Assembly: GCF_026242195.1 (NCBI RefSeq)
Contig: NZ_RKLV01000008.1
Coordinates: 1 to 64,000, forward strand
Source: Halorutilus salinus
GTDB lineage: Archaea; Halobacteriota; Halobacteria; Halobacteriales; Halorutilaceae
DNA length: 64,000 nucleotides
Direction: 5' to 3'
The notes below the pieces were generated by a model. The model made no database searches, was not told the origin of the DNA, and saw nothing but the letters and a program-made list of their open reading frames with translations. Made by a program: the position numbers and the translations under genes. Numbering within the stretch: the first letter of the stretch is position 1; every line of letters begins with the position of its first letter. Shown piece after piece: positions 44,211 through 53,048 of the stretch.

Positions 44211-45566
44211 ATGTCTGAATCATCGGCGGGACACCGCGAACCGAGTAGGTCGTTAACCCTTCTTGACGCGACTATGGTCGGCATGGGTGCGATGATCGGC
44301 GCGGGCATCTTCGTCCTGACGGGTCTCGCCGCCGAGACAGCGGGACCCGCCGCCATACTCGCATTCGCTCTCAACGGTATCGTGACGGGGTTTACGGCTC
44401 TTTCGTACGCCGAACTTGCGAGTTCGATACCCAAGAACGGCGGCGGATACGCCTACGTCAACGAGGTTTTCTCCGACATACTCTCCTTCCTCATGGGATG
44501 GATGCTCTGGTTCGCGTACATGATAGCGGGTGCTCTCTACGCACTCGGCTTCGGTTCCAACTTTATCGAGTTCTTCCATATCTACGACATCACACTCCCC
44601 GGCGGGCATACCGTATACGCGCTGGCTGTCGTCGTAACCTTCGTCGTTCTCAACGCCGTCTCGGCGAGCGCAAGCGGCGGAGCCGAAACCGTCGTTACAG
44701 TCGTAAAGATAATTATACTCGTCGTCTTCTCCGCGTTCGGTGCATCGGCGGCGAGCGCAGAGGAGTTCACGCCGTTCCTCACCGAGGGCGGTACAGCGGT
44801 TCTGTCGGCGATGGGTCTGACGTTTATAGCCTTCGAGGGCTACGACCTCATAGCGACGGTTACGGAGGAGGTGAAGAACCCGCGCAAGAACATCCCCCGC
44901 GCCATCTTCATAAGCCTCGGTGCTACGCTCATCATCTACATGGTGGTCGTCTTCGTCGCCATAGGTACGCTCGGCGCGGAACGTCTCGGCGCACAGGGCG
45001 AGACGGGTATAGCCGTCGCCGCGGGTAGCTTCATGCCCGAGTTCCCTCTCATCGGGGGCGGTGAGTCGGTGATAGCCTTCGGTGCCGTCTTCTCTACGAT
45101 AAGCGCACTCAACGCCGTCATACTCGCCTCAAGCCGTGTCGCGTTCTCGATGGGGCGTGAGGGACAGCTCATAAAGAAGGTTGGTCAGCTACACCACAGG
45201 TACGGTACGCCGTTCTGGGCTATCGTTGCGAGCTCGGCTGTTATGCTCCTGTCGGTGGTCTTCATACCTATACAGCAGGTCGGTAACCTGACGAGCCTTT
45301 TCTTTCTCGTTTCGTTCGTTCTCGTAAATGCGAGCGTGATACGTCTACGCAGGGAGCGCCCCGACATGTCGCGTCCGTACGAGATGCCTTTCTACCCGTT
45401 ACCGCCTATACTCGGTATAGTCCTAAACCTCGTTCTCGCCTTCTTCATCGATCCCGAAACGTGGCTACTCGGAGGGGCGTGGCTGTTGTTCGGTGTCTTC
45501 GTCTACTGGCTACTGCAGACACCGCGTGTAACCGTCGACAGGCTAAGACAGGGTGTTAACAGATGA
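44211..45566 (+). CDS. APC superfamily amino-acid permease
   Basis: 451 residues with twelve hydrophobic segments. The N-terminal signature is LLDATMVGMGAMIGAGIFVL, the unwound substrate helix of APC transporters, followed by AGPAAILAFALNGIVTGFTA. AFEGYDLIATVTEEVKNPRK is the conserved loop motif. Imports amino acids or organic cations; substrate not predictable. A TATA box (TTTTTAATACC, ~44177) is about 28 bases upstream. It overlaps the following TrkA-like gene by four bases (ATGA), an unusual partner that suggests regulation by NAD(H) or another nucleotide. Confidence 0.88.
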   Translation: MSESSAGHREPSRSLTLLDATMVGMGAMIGAGIFVLTGLAAETAGPAAILAFALNGIVTGFTALSYAELASSIPKNGGGYAYVNEVFSDILSFLMGWMLWFAYMIAGALYALGFGSNFIEFFHIYDITLPGGHTVYALAVVVTFVVLNAVSASASGGAETVVTVVKIIILVVFSAFGASAASAEEFTPFLTEGGTAVLSAMGLTFIAFEGYDLIATVTEEVKNPRKNIPRAIFISLGATLIIYMVVVFVAIGTLGAERLGAQGETGIAVAAGSFMPEFPLIGGGESVIAFGAVFSTISALNAVILASSRVAFSMGREGQLIKKVGQLHHRYGTPFWAIVASSAVMLLSVVFIPIQQVGNLTSLFFLVSFVLVNASVIRLRRERPDMSRPYEMPFYPLPPILGIVLNLVLAFFIDPETWLLGGAWLLFGVFVYWLLQTPRVTVDRLRQGVNR

Positions 45567-46216
45567 CAGGAAAGCTAAGGATCATAATAGCAGGGATGGG
45601 AAGGGTCGGCTACTACGCGGCGAGGTCGTTGAACGGTCAGGGTCACGAACTCGTCGTTATCGAGGAGAACGAGAAGAGATGCGGTGAGATAAACGACGAG
45701 TATATAGCTACGGTCATACAGGGCGACACGACGCGCCCGTCGGTTCTGCGTCAGGCGAGTCCGGAGAAGGCGGACGCCATCGCGGCGCTTACGAACGACA
45801 CTGCGGCGAACCTTGCCGCATGCATGACGGCGCAGAAGATGAACGAACGTATACGTACGGTGATGCGTGTCGACACCGAACTCGGTGACGAGTACCGCGA
45901 CATCGTGGACGAGGTTATCTTCCCCGAACGTATAAGCGCGAGAGCCGCCGCCAACTCCGTGGTCGGTGCGGATATACGGACGCTCGAATCCGACACGGGG
46001 GATATCGATATACTCGAAGTCCGTGTCGACGAGGGCGCGCCCGCGGCTGGCAGAAGGCTTGACGAGGTGAGCTTCCCCAAGGGAACCCTCGTCATCTCCG
46101 ACTTCAACGGGAGTAGTATAGCCAGACCTGAGACGTGTCTCGAAGCGGGTAAGAGGTACGTCGTCGCCGTCGAGCCTGACGTTAAGGACGAGGTCATCAA
46201 CCTTCTGAGAGGTTAG
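45563..46216 (+). CDS. TrkA-type NAD-binding regulatory subunit
   Basis: 217 residues. The N-terminal Rossmann domain has IIIAGMGRVGYYAARSLNGQ (G-x-G-x-x-G) and ELVVIEENEKRCGEINDEYI with the acidic ribose-binding residue. The C-terminal ~75 residues are a TrkA-C (RCK-C) domain (IDILEVRVDEGAPAAGRRLD). Such proteins gate potassium transporters; here the gene is fused by overlap to an amino-acid permease, so it may gate that transporter. Its stop overlaps the stop of the convergent potassium-channel gene by four bases. Confidence 0.85.
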   Translation: MTGKLRIIIAGMGRVGYYAARSLNGQGHELVVIEENEKRCGEINDEYIATVIQGDTTRPSVLRQASPEKADAIAALTNDTAANLAACMTAQKMNERIRTVMRVDTELGDEYRDIVDEVIFPERISARAAANSVVGADIRTLESDTGDIDILEVRVDEGAPAAGRRLDEVSFPKGTLVISDFNGSSIARPETCLEAGKRYVVAVEPDVKDEVINLLRG

Positions 46217-47847
46217 GCGTCGAACGTCTCGACGAAGCCGCGTATGCTCTCGTCCGTACCCGCTATCACCAGTTCGTCGCCCTCCTCGAAACGGAAGCCG
46301 GGTGTGAGGTTCGTGACTACCTCACCGTCGCGCTCTACGGCTACGACCGTACAGCCCGTCTCCGACCGTACGTCAGCACCGCCGAGAGTACCGCCCGTCA
46401 GACCCGGTGCCTCAGTCTCAACGACCTTGACGTGCGACCTCGTCGGCTCCTCGCCGTTGTCGAGAACCGCGGACGCCATCATCCTACCCGTCATCTCCGC
46501 GAGGGAGACGACGTAGTCGGCACCCGCCCTGTATATCTTGCTGACCGCCTCCTCGCGTTCGCATCTCGCGGCTATGCTCGCCTCCTCGTTTACATCTCGC
46601 GTAACGAGGGTGGCAAACTCGGCGTCTGTGTCGTCCGGGACGGCGAATATAACCGAGTTTGCCTCCCCAACACCCGCGGTTTCGAGAACGTCGGGGTCGG
46701 TTATGTCTCCCACAACGTCGACGCCGTCCGTATCCTCCGTGTCGATGACGGTGTACGGTACGTCAGCCTCGTCAAGGACGGCGACGACGCGTCTACCGAC
46801 CTCGCCGTAGCCCGCGACCACCGTCTCGCCCCTTTCGTACCTGCGCACCTCCGATGTCGTCAGCCCCTCTAGCTCGTCTATCTCGTCCTCGCCGCCGGTT
46901 ACGAGTAGAACAGTACCCGCGTCGAGCGACTTCGACGGCGGTACGGGGGAGAGGAACTCACCGTCCGACCAAGCGCCTATGACGTTCACGCCCGTGTCCT
47001 CGCGTAACGAACTCGAACCGAGCGTCTCCTCGGTCAAGCCGCTACCACGTGGTATCAGGAGTTCGACTATACGGAAGTCGTCGCCCGCCTTCACGGTACC
47101 GCCGACCTCGGTCGTAACGTCAGCCGTAACGAGGCTTGCGAGTCCATCGCCTATCATACGTCTGGGTGAGATAACCGTATCCGCGCCCGCGAGTTCGTGG
47201 TACGGCGACAGGTTCGGCTCCTCGACGACGCTGACGACCTTGACCTCCTCGTCTATCTCCTTGGCGGTAAGGACTATGCTCGTATCCACACGGTCGGAGA
47301 CGTCCGCGACGAGCGCCTTGGCGTCGGTCAGGTTCGCACCGCGGAGAGTGGAAGCCGAGTCGGGCTTGCCCTGTATGACCTCGTAACCGTCCTCATAAAG
47401 CTCCCTCGCCCTCTCACGGTCGGACTCGATAAGGACGTAGCCGACATCCCTCGCTTCCAGACGGCTTACGAGCGTCTCGACCCTCGGCGTGTACGTGCAT
47501 ATGACGACGTGATCCGAGACGCCGCGCCCGACGGAGCTAGGTACGGACGTTGAGAGGGCGTCACGTATCGCGGGGAACAGGAAGACGGGTAGCGCGAGGA
47601 ATATCATGAGAGTCCCCACGACGTCGATGACTATGACGAGTACGTTCATCTCGGTGCTTACCCACGGGGAGTCGGAGCCGTACCCCGTCGTCGTGTACGT
47701 CTCGACGACGAACTGGAGAGCCTCGACGTACCTTCTCGGGTCGTTCTCGAACCTCGCCATACCGTACCGGTAGACGTACGCGAAGCCGAATACGGTCGCC
47801 AGCAGAACCGTAAGGTAGTACAGGTTCCTCCTGCGCCGTCTGTCCAT
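46213..47847 (-). CDS. Two-helix potassium channel with tandem RCK domains
   Basis: 544 residues. Two membrane helices (about 10-27 and 68-92) flank a pore loop with selectivity filter TTTGYGSD (residues 52-59). Two RCK modules follow: first VSDHVVICTYTPRVETLVSR with a TrkA-C domain, then ETVVAGYGEVGRRVVAVLDE and a second TrkA-C domain at the C-terminus. The first Rossmann fold has lost the usual G-x-G-x-x-G (CTYTPR), so only the second may bind nucleotide. This is an MthK-like plan with two RCK units in one chain. Confidence 0.88.
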   Translation of the reverse strand: MDRRRRRNLYYLTVLLATVFGFAYVYRYGMARFENDPRRYVEALQFVVETYTTTGYGSDSPWVSTEMNVLVIVIDVVGTLMIFLALPVFLFPAIRDALSTSVPSSVGRGVSDHVVICTYTPRVETLVSRLEARDVGYVLIESDRERARELYEDGYEVIQGKPDSASTLRGANLTDAKALVADVSDRVDTSIVLTAKEIDEEVKVVSVVEEPNLSPYHELAGADTVISPRRMIGDGLASLVTADVTTEVGGTVKAGDDFRIVELLIPRGSGLTEETLGSSSLREDTGVNVIGAWSDGEFLSPVPPSKSLDAGTVLLVTGGEDEIDELEGLTTSEVRRYERGETVVAGYGEVGRRVVAVLDEADVPYTVIDTEDTDGVDVVGDITDPDVLETAGVGEANSVIFAVPDDTDAEFATLVTRDVNEEASIAARCEREEAVSKIYRAGADYVVSLAEMTGRMMASAVLDNGEEPTRSHVKVVETEAPGLTGGTLGGADVRSETGCTVVAVERDGEVVTNLTPGFRFEEGDELVIAGTDESIRGFVETFDA

Positions 47848-47932
47848 GGTGGAGCGATGCGCCCCGGTCTCTAAACACTGGCGGGCGCGTCGAAGCGTGG
47901 GTTATATGCGTCTCGACGCGCGACGCGTATAC

Positions 47933-48115
47933 ATGAGCTTCGAAGAGGACGACAAGGTCATCTTCAGGGACGAGTACCACGAGAAGGACGGCGAGGAAGG
48001 AAAGGTCGTACAGGTCAGCGAGACGATGTTCGGCGACGAGACGTACACCGTTGAGGTCGACGACGAGACGATAGGCGGCTTGGGCGAGGATCAGCTGGAA
48101 GCCGTCGACGGGTAA
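47933..48115 (+). CDS. Small acidic protein, possible beta-barrel
   Basis: 60 residues from ATG 47933: MSFEEDDKVIFRDEYHEKDG, with EGKVVQVSETMFGDETYTVE and ending EDQLEAVDG. The strand pattern suggests a small SH3-like barrel, similar to short haloarchaeal proteins of unknown role. A TATA-like GGTTATATG about 28 bases upstream and the haloarchaeal acidic composition support it as a real gene. Stop is three bases from the hemA stop on the other strand. Confidence 0.65.
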   Translation: MSFEEDDKVIFRDEYHEKDGEEGKVVQVSETMFGDETYTVEVDDETIGGLGEDQLEAVDG

Positions 48116-48118
48116 CGG

Positions 48119-49444
48119 CTACGTTTCGGCGCTTCCTTCGGTTTCTTCGTCGACGCGGAATATCTCCGACGCCCTTCTTAGAGTCTCGTAGTCCTCCGAC
48201 TGCGCGGCTTTCTTGAGCGCCTCCGTCGGCGTCGAAAGTAGCTGGCGAACGAGCGAACTCGTCAGGTCGTCGACTATCTCGCGGTCGCGGTCGTCGAGGC
48301 TCCTACCGCCGGATTCGAGCCTTCGGAGAGCCTCGCGCGTCTCCTCCTCACGTATCTCCTCCGCGCGGGCGTATATGGTCGACAGCATCTCCTTCGCGCG
48401 TTTTTCCTTCAGCTTGTCCTCAAGAACCTCCATCTCCTCGTCTATCATCGCCTCTACCTCGCCCGCGGCGCGTCTGCGCCCCTCGACCGAAGAGCCTGCT
48501 ATCTCGGAGATGTCGTCTATGTCGATGAGTTCGACGCCTTGGGCGTCCGCGGCGTCGTCGCCAACGTCGCGCGGATTGGCGAGGTCGAGTACGACGAGGT
48601 CGTGTCCGCGCAGGTCGGTTCCGTCGAAGATAAGATGCGGCGCACCCGTCGCCGTAACGACGACATCCGTCTCGTCAAGATACGACGATATCTCACCGAA
48701 ACGGACGGGTTCACCGCCTATCTCGTCGGCGAGACGCGCCGCGGTATCGTACGTCCTGTTGGCGACCAGAATCTCGTCGTAGCCCGCGTTGCGGTCGGCG
48801 AGTGAACGCGCGACGAGTTCGCCCATCTCACCCGCGCCCACGACGACGACGTTGATCCCGTCAAGGCTTCCGAGCCTGTCGCGTGCCGCCTCAACTGCGG
48901 CGCTACCCATCGATGCGTTCCCTTCGTTTATAGCCGTCTCCGTACGTGCGCGCTCGCCGACGTGCAGAGCCTTCAGAACGGCTGTTTCGAGAGCGCCGTC
49001 CAACGCACCGTCGGATGTGGCTCCGTGGTAGGCGTCGCGCATCTGACCGATTATCTCGTCCTCTCCGACGACCATGCTCTCCAGTCCGGAAGCGAGACGC
49101 ATGAGGTGACGTACGGAGTCGGTATGCGCCATGTACTCCTCGGTACCCTCGCGCACGCCTACGTCTTCGGCAAGTTCATCCAGAACGTCGCGCCCCACGC
49201 CGGAGACGTAGAACTCGGCGCGGTTACACGTCTGGAGGACGTACGCCTCGTCGGCACCTTGGCTCAGGAGCCGGTTACGTAGCTCCCCCGCCGAAGGCTT
49301 ACACAGCTCCTCTAGGTCGCTCAGTTCGGCGCGTTTGTGTGTGATCAGAAGAGCTTCTATCTCCTGCATAGGTAACACCGTTTCGAGGGATACGACCGTG
49401 AGGAGAACGACGTTTCCGGCTGTCTGTTTCCCTCTTTCATACAT
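48119..49444 (-). CDS. hemA: Glutamyl-tRNA reductase
   Basis: Reduces glutamyl-tRNA to glutamate-1-semialdehyde with NADPH, first step of the C5 tetrapyrrole pathway. The nucleophilic Cys sits in YVLQTCNRAEFYV (residue 73 in this numbering), and GLESMVVGEDEIIGQMRDAY and INVVVVGAGEMGELVARSLA (NADPH fold) are diagnostic. ATG 49444 is supported by a TTTAAA box at 49465-49470, 24 bases upstream, but it adds 25 residues (MYERGKQTAGNVVLLTVVSL...) before the family-like start; ATG 49369 (MQEIEALLITHKRAEL) is the alternative. No other haem gene is beside it. Confidence 0.9.
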   Translation of the reverse strand: MYERGKQTAGNVVLLTVVSLETVLPMQEIEALLITHKRAELSDLEELCKPSAGELRNRLLSQGADEAYVLQTCNRAEFYVSGVGRDVLDELAEDVGVREGTEEYMAHTDSVRHLMRLASGLESMVVGEDEIIGQMRDAYHGATSDGALDGALETAVLKALHVGERARTETAINEGNASMGSAAVEAARDRLGSLDGINVVVVGAGEMGELVARSLADRNAGYDEILVANRTYDTAARLADEIGGEPVRFGEISSYLDETDVVVTATGAPHLIFDGTDLRGHDLVVLDLANPRDVGDDAADAQGVELIDIDDISEIAGSSVEGRRRAAGEVEAMIDEEMEVLEDKLKEKRAKEMLSTIYARAEEIREEETREALRRLESGGRSLDDRDREIVDDLTSSLVRQLLSTPTEALKKAAQSEDYETLRRASEIFRVDEETEGSAET

Positions 49445-49535
49445 CGATATTACCTTTGTCGGAGTTTAAATCTGTCGAAGGCGCGGAGTCGTCTAAGGAA
49501 GGCTTTAATACACAAGCGTTCGCCCATACCGGCGT

Positions 49536-50213
49536 ATGAAGCCACGTCTCCTCGACCTTCTGGAGCCGCCCGACTTCGTATCGCTGATGAACGCGGGGTT
49601 CGGGTTTATCGCGCTCATAGCCGTCGCGTACGACGACTTCACGATCGCGGCGGGTATGGTTCTCGTGGGTGCGATCGCAGACGGTCTCGACGGTATCATA
49701 GCGAGACGGACGGCTTCGGGCGAGTTGGGCGTCGATATCGACTCTTTGAGCGACATCGTCTCTTTCGGTATAGCGCCCGCGTTCCTCGCACACTACGTCG
49801 CGCGCGAAACCTCCTTGCTTCTCTCGCTCGTCCCTATCGTCTTCGTACTCGCCGCGCTCGTACGTCTCGCGGCGTACAACGTTCAGGACGCCGACTCCGT
49901 GGGGTTTACGGGCGTGCCGTCGACGTTCGCGGGCATCTTCGTCGTAGTCTTCTTCCTCTCAGGCGTCCCCGAAGCCATCGGTGCCGAGGGTCTCGTCCTC
50001 GTAACCTCGACGGTCATACTCGCGTACATGATGCTGGTCGAGATAGGCTATCCGGAGATACGTGACCGCCACGCCGTCGGCGCGGGCGGTGTCGTCGCAC
50101 TCACCGTGCTGTTCCCTCTGGCTTACGGTGCCGTTCTCGCAAAGATCCTTCTCGCAGTCCTCGTGGGATACATCGTTCTCGCCCCACGTTACTACGCCGG
50201 CTCAGGAAAGTAG
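49536..50213 (+). CDS. Archaetidylserine synthase (CDP-alcohol phosphatidyltransferase)
   Basis: 225 residues, membrane enzyme. The motif DGLDGIIARRTASGELGVDI followed by DSLSD carries the metal-binding aspartates in D-x2-DG-x2-AR...G-x3-D-x3-D order. The N-terminus (LDLLEPPDFVSLMNAGFGFI) is typical of PssA-type enzymes, which join serine to CDP-archaeol. Six or so hydrophobic helices follow. A TATA box (GGCTTTAATAC, ~49500-49510) lies about 28 bases upstream. Distinct from the family member at 30208. Confidence 0.82.
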   Translation: MKPRLLDLLEPPDFVSLMNAGFGFIALIAVAYDDFTIAAGMVLVGAIADGLDGIIARRTASGELGVDIDSLSDIVSFGIAPAFLAHYVARETSLLLSLVPIVFVLAALVRLAAYNVQDADSVGFTGVPSTFAGIFVVVFFLSGVPEAIGAEGLVLVTSTVILAYMMLVEIGYPEIRDRHAVGAGGVVALTVLFPLAYGAVLAKILLAVLVGYIVLAPRYYAGSGK

Positions 50214-50250
50214 CTTCGTCGGTACGACCGGCGCGAACCGCGTTTACGGC

Positions 50251-50637
50251 TCAGATAACGCGGTTCTGTAGGTAGTCGAGGTGCTTGGCGTTGTAGACTA
50301 TCTTTACGTCCTCCTCGGGCGTACCGATGCACGTAAGACGGACGTCGCGGTCGTCGACCTCCTCGTCGCTCAGAATCTGTTGCATATCCATATCCATCTC
50401 GCCCTCAATGATGATACCTGCACAGTTGGCGCACGCACCCGCGCGGCATGAGAAGGGCCAGTCGTAGCCTTCGCGTTCGGCGGCTTCAAGTATGTACTCG
50501 CCCTCGTATACCTCAAGCTCTCCGTGATCCTCGTCGCTCAGATCCATATCCGCCGCCTTATCGAAGTTCTCTTCGTCGTATATGTCCCATCCGTTGTCTT
50601 CGACAACGTCGTAGTTCAGGTATTCTACCGTCGGCAT
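50251..50637 (-). CDS. Halobacterial-type 2Fe-2S ferredoxin
   Basis: 128 residues. The 2Fe-2S cysteines are [18 protein letters not shown] and [11 protein letters not shown] (C-x4-C-x2-C...C). An acidic N-terminal insertion ([20 protein letters not shown]) is the salt-adaptation feature of haloarchaeal ferredoxins. [18 protein letters not shown] and [14 protein letters not shown] closely match Halobacterium ferredoxin as I remember it. It is the electron carrier for 2-oxoacid oxidoreductases and other enzymes. It faces the archaetidylserine synthase convergently. Confidence 0.93.
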   Translation of the reverse strand: MPTVEYLNYDVVEDNGWDIYDEENFDKAADMDLSDEDHGELEVYEGEYILEAAEREGYDWPFSCRAGACANCAGIIIEGEMDMDMQQILSDEEVDDRDVRLTCIGTPEEDVKIVYNAKHLDYLQNRVI

Positions 50638-50738
50638 ACACCAACTTCGACCCGTGGGGGCTTAGAACTTTCCGTTCCTCACGGATCTAACCAACTATCA
50701 TCAAGAAGAGTTATGTGCCGAGCGCGGCTACGCTGAGT

Positions 50739-51686
50739 ATGCTCTGGACGGCGAAACACGCGCCCGAGAGCTTCGACGACCTGCCGCAGGACGAGGTGGC
50801 GCGTCTACTACCGCGCGCCGCCGGGTCGGGTCTAAACGTCGTCCTCCACGGTCCAAAGGGTGCGGGGAAGACCGCCGCGGCGCGTCTCTTGGGCGACGAC
50901 CCGTACGTCCTGAACGCCTCCGACTTCTTCGGTATGACGAAGGACGAGATAGCCGACGACCCGCGTTTCCGGGGCTTCATAACCGCAAAACGGAAACGCG
51001 AGACCTCAAAGGCGGATCTCATAAACCACGTTCTCAAGCAGGTGGCGTCGCACTCATCGGTCGGTGAGGGACGCCGTACGATCGTCATCGACAACGCCGA
51101 GGATACACGCCGCGACTTCCAGCAGGCGCTCCGGCGTGTCGTCGAACGTTTCTCAGAACAGTGCAGGTTCGTGCTAACGACACGGTCTCTCTCGGCGCTC
51201 ATCCCCGCGATACGGTCGCGCGCCCTACCCGTCGCGGTAAGACAGGCGACGAAGGAGGAACGCGTCGAGGCTCTCGAACGTATCGTCGACCGCGAGGGGG
51301 TAGAGACGAAAGAGGCGGGCGTTGAGTTCGTCGCCGAGGAAGCACAAACGCTCCGCGAGTCCGTCCTCCTCCTACAGACGGTCGCAACGCGCGGGAAGGT
51401 CACCATGGGGTCGGTACTCGAAGCCGCCGACGACGTGGAAGGTGATCGCGTACCGGATATGCTCGAAGACGCACGCGCGGGCGGTTTCGACGAGGCGGTG
51501 GAGACGCTCGACGACATGATGATAGAAGGCGGATGGTCGGGCGACGACCTTCTCCGCCGCTTTCTACACGAGACCGATAAACCCGGTGAGGTGGTCGCTA
51601 TCGGAGATGTCGAGCACGCGCTCAAAGAGGGAGCGAACGACAGGATACATCTCGAAAAGCTTATAGCCGAGATTGCGGCGGTGTGA
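50739..51686 (+). CDS. rfcC: Replication factor C subunit-like AAA+ ATPase (RfcC type)
   Basis: 315 residues from ATG 50739 (a GTG at 50715 is upstream; a TATA-like TTATG at ~50711 fits 50739). MLWTAKHAPESFDDLPQDEV opens like clamp-loader subunits. Walker A is VVLHGPKGAGKTAAARLLGD; the Walker B strand is RTIVIDNAEDTRRDFQQALR, with Asn-Ala where Asp-Glu is usual; sensor 1 is RFVLTTRSLSALIPAIRSRA. The order matches the third haloarchaeal RFC subunit, which aids loading of PCNA onto DNA. The altered Walker B suggests weak or no hydrolysis. Confidence 0.82.
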   Translation: MLWTAKHAPESFDDLPQDEVARLLPRAAGSGLNVVLHGPKGAGKTAAARLLGDDPYVLNASDFFGMTKDEIADDPRFRGFITAKRKRETSKADLINHVLKQVASHSSVGEGRRTIVIDNAEDTRRDFQQALRRVVERFSEQCRFVLTTRSLSALIPAIRSRALPVAVRQATKEERVEALERIVDREGVETKEAGVEFVAEEAQTLRESVLLLQTVATRGKVTMGSVLEAADDVEGDRVPDMLEDARAGGFDEAVETLDDMMIEGGWSGDDLLRRFLHETDKPGEVVAIGDVEHALKEGANDRIHLEKLIAEIAAV

Positions 51687-51786
51687 AGTGTTTACTGCCG
51701 AGACTCTTATACGAACCCTCCGGTTCTGATTTATAGAAATATACCGCCAAATTAAATATGCCCTGTCGTATACAGTTAAGTGACGC

Positions 51787-52605
51787 ATGAACACAAGCTT
51801 AACCGGTATAGACGGCGACGATATGGTGCGCAGGTCGATGGAAGAAAGCGGAGGGGAGCTACGTCTCCTACAGGTCTCGCCCGCCGTACTGAGCAGGTAC
51901 GTCAAGGTTCTCAGCGAGGAGGAAGGCTCCGTCGAGGTACGCGCGCTCGTGGGCGAAGGCGCACTCAAGGATGTTATGGACGACTTCCTCGTTGCGAGCG
52001 CGGCGAGCGACCTTATCAAGCAAGGAAGGCTCGAACTCCTTTCGACACCCGACGACTCGCGCAGGTCACTTGTCTTCGTCGGCGACTCCGAGGTTATGAG
52101 CTTCGTCGATGTCGGCGACGAGATCGGCGCTGTTTCGACCGACGACGACGAGATAGTCAGCCGCGCCTCCGACCTTTTCGGGTCGATGTGGGAGAACGGT
52201 GAGGAGTTCGGGATACGGACGCCCCCGGCTTCGCGTATACGTGAGACGCTCCGCGAGGATATAGGCGAGGATACTCAGGAGGACTTCGACGGTATACTCG
52301 GTATACTCGAAACCGCGAAGGGCGACGGCGAAGGTCTCGACGAGATCACGGTCGCTCTCCTCGCCGCGGCGCGTAACGAGATACTGCTCTACGATATCTC
52401 CAAATGGGGTGAGGACTCCGGGGTTGCATCGAAGGCGACGTTCTCGCGCAAGAAGACGGAGATGGAGGACAACGGGCTTATCGATACCGAGAACGTCCCC
52501 ATCGATATAGGACGCCCGCGTCTACGTCTCAAGTTCGCCGACGAGTCGCTCCACGAGGCTCCTCTCGAAGACGTGGTCGATACGGCGAAGAGGGCGATGG
52601 AGTGA
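51787..52605 (+). CDS. tbsP: Transcriptional regulator TbsP (DUF5821 family)
   Basis: 272 residues. The N-terminal ~170 residues are a sensor-like domain (VRALVGEGALKDVMDDFLVA, RTPPASRIRETLREDIGEDT). The C-terminal part is winged-helix: GLDEITVALLAAARNEILLY, KWGEDSGVASKATFSRKKTE, IDTENVPIDIGRPRLRLKF. This matches the haloarchaeal TbsP family, DNA-binding regulators of central metabolism. A TATA box (AAATTAAATATG, ~51752-51763) is about 28 bases upstream. Confidence 0.85.
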   Translation: MNTSLTGIDGDDMVRRSMEESGGELRLLQVSPAVLSRYVKVLSEEEGSVEVRALVGEGALKDVMDDFLVASAASDLIKQGRLELLSTPDDSRRSLVFVGDSEVMSFVDVGDEIGAVSTDDDEIVSRASDLFGSMWENGEEFGIRTPPASRIRETLREDIGEDTQEDFDGILGILETAKGDGEGLDEITVALLAAARNEILLYDISKWGEDSGVASKATFSRKKTEMEDNGLIDTENVPIDIGRPRLRLKFADESLHEAPLEDVVDTAKRAME

Positions 52606-52638
52606 GCGGGTAGACGGCTACGTTTACCGGTTCGTCCG

Positions 52639-52648
52639 TTTTTTTTTT
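52639..52648 (+). terminator. T-run terminator after tbsP
   Basis: Ten consecutive T residues 34 bases after the tbsP stop. Archaeal RNA polymerase ends transcription at such T tracts without needing a hairpin. Confidence 0.6.
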
Positions 52649-52662
52649 CCTCGGTTCGGCTT

Positions 52663-52733
52663 CGTGACCGGCTGAACCGCCCCGCGTCTTTGCTGTTCCT
52701 TGCGCGTATCACGGTTACGCCGCGCCGGTCACG
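52663..52733. other. Inverted repeat in a 443-base gene-free region
   Basis: Bases 52606-53048 hold no gene I can support. CGTGACCGGC (52663-52672) and GCCGGTCACG (52724-52733) are exact inverted copies 51 bases apart, and inner bases AACCG/CGGTT can also pair. The RNA could fold as a long imperfect hairpin, either a structured transcript or part of an old insertion. The remainder up to 53048 shows no repeat or motif I can name. Confidence 0.3.
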
Positions 52734-53048
52734 TCTATAAACCTAACTTCGCTATACGGAACTGCGGCATTCAGATTCGTCCTTGTGCAGTCCCTCCCGA
52801 TTTTTCTTCGGCACGAGAAATCCCCGTGTCTCTCCGTGTCGACGGCTACGTTCGGCTGTTCCTCCGCGATGAAGACGTACCATCTCAGACCAGCGAGTGA
52901 GGCTACAACGGAGCTAACACTTCTGCGATACATAGCTTCGCTAAATGGACACGAAGCCTGCTTTCAGACTGCTCTTTAGATGTGCGTTCTTATGAATCCC
53001 AACACCATCGTATGAACCTGATCACCGGTTTCGGCACCGGTAGTTCTC

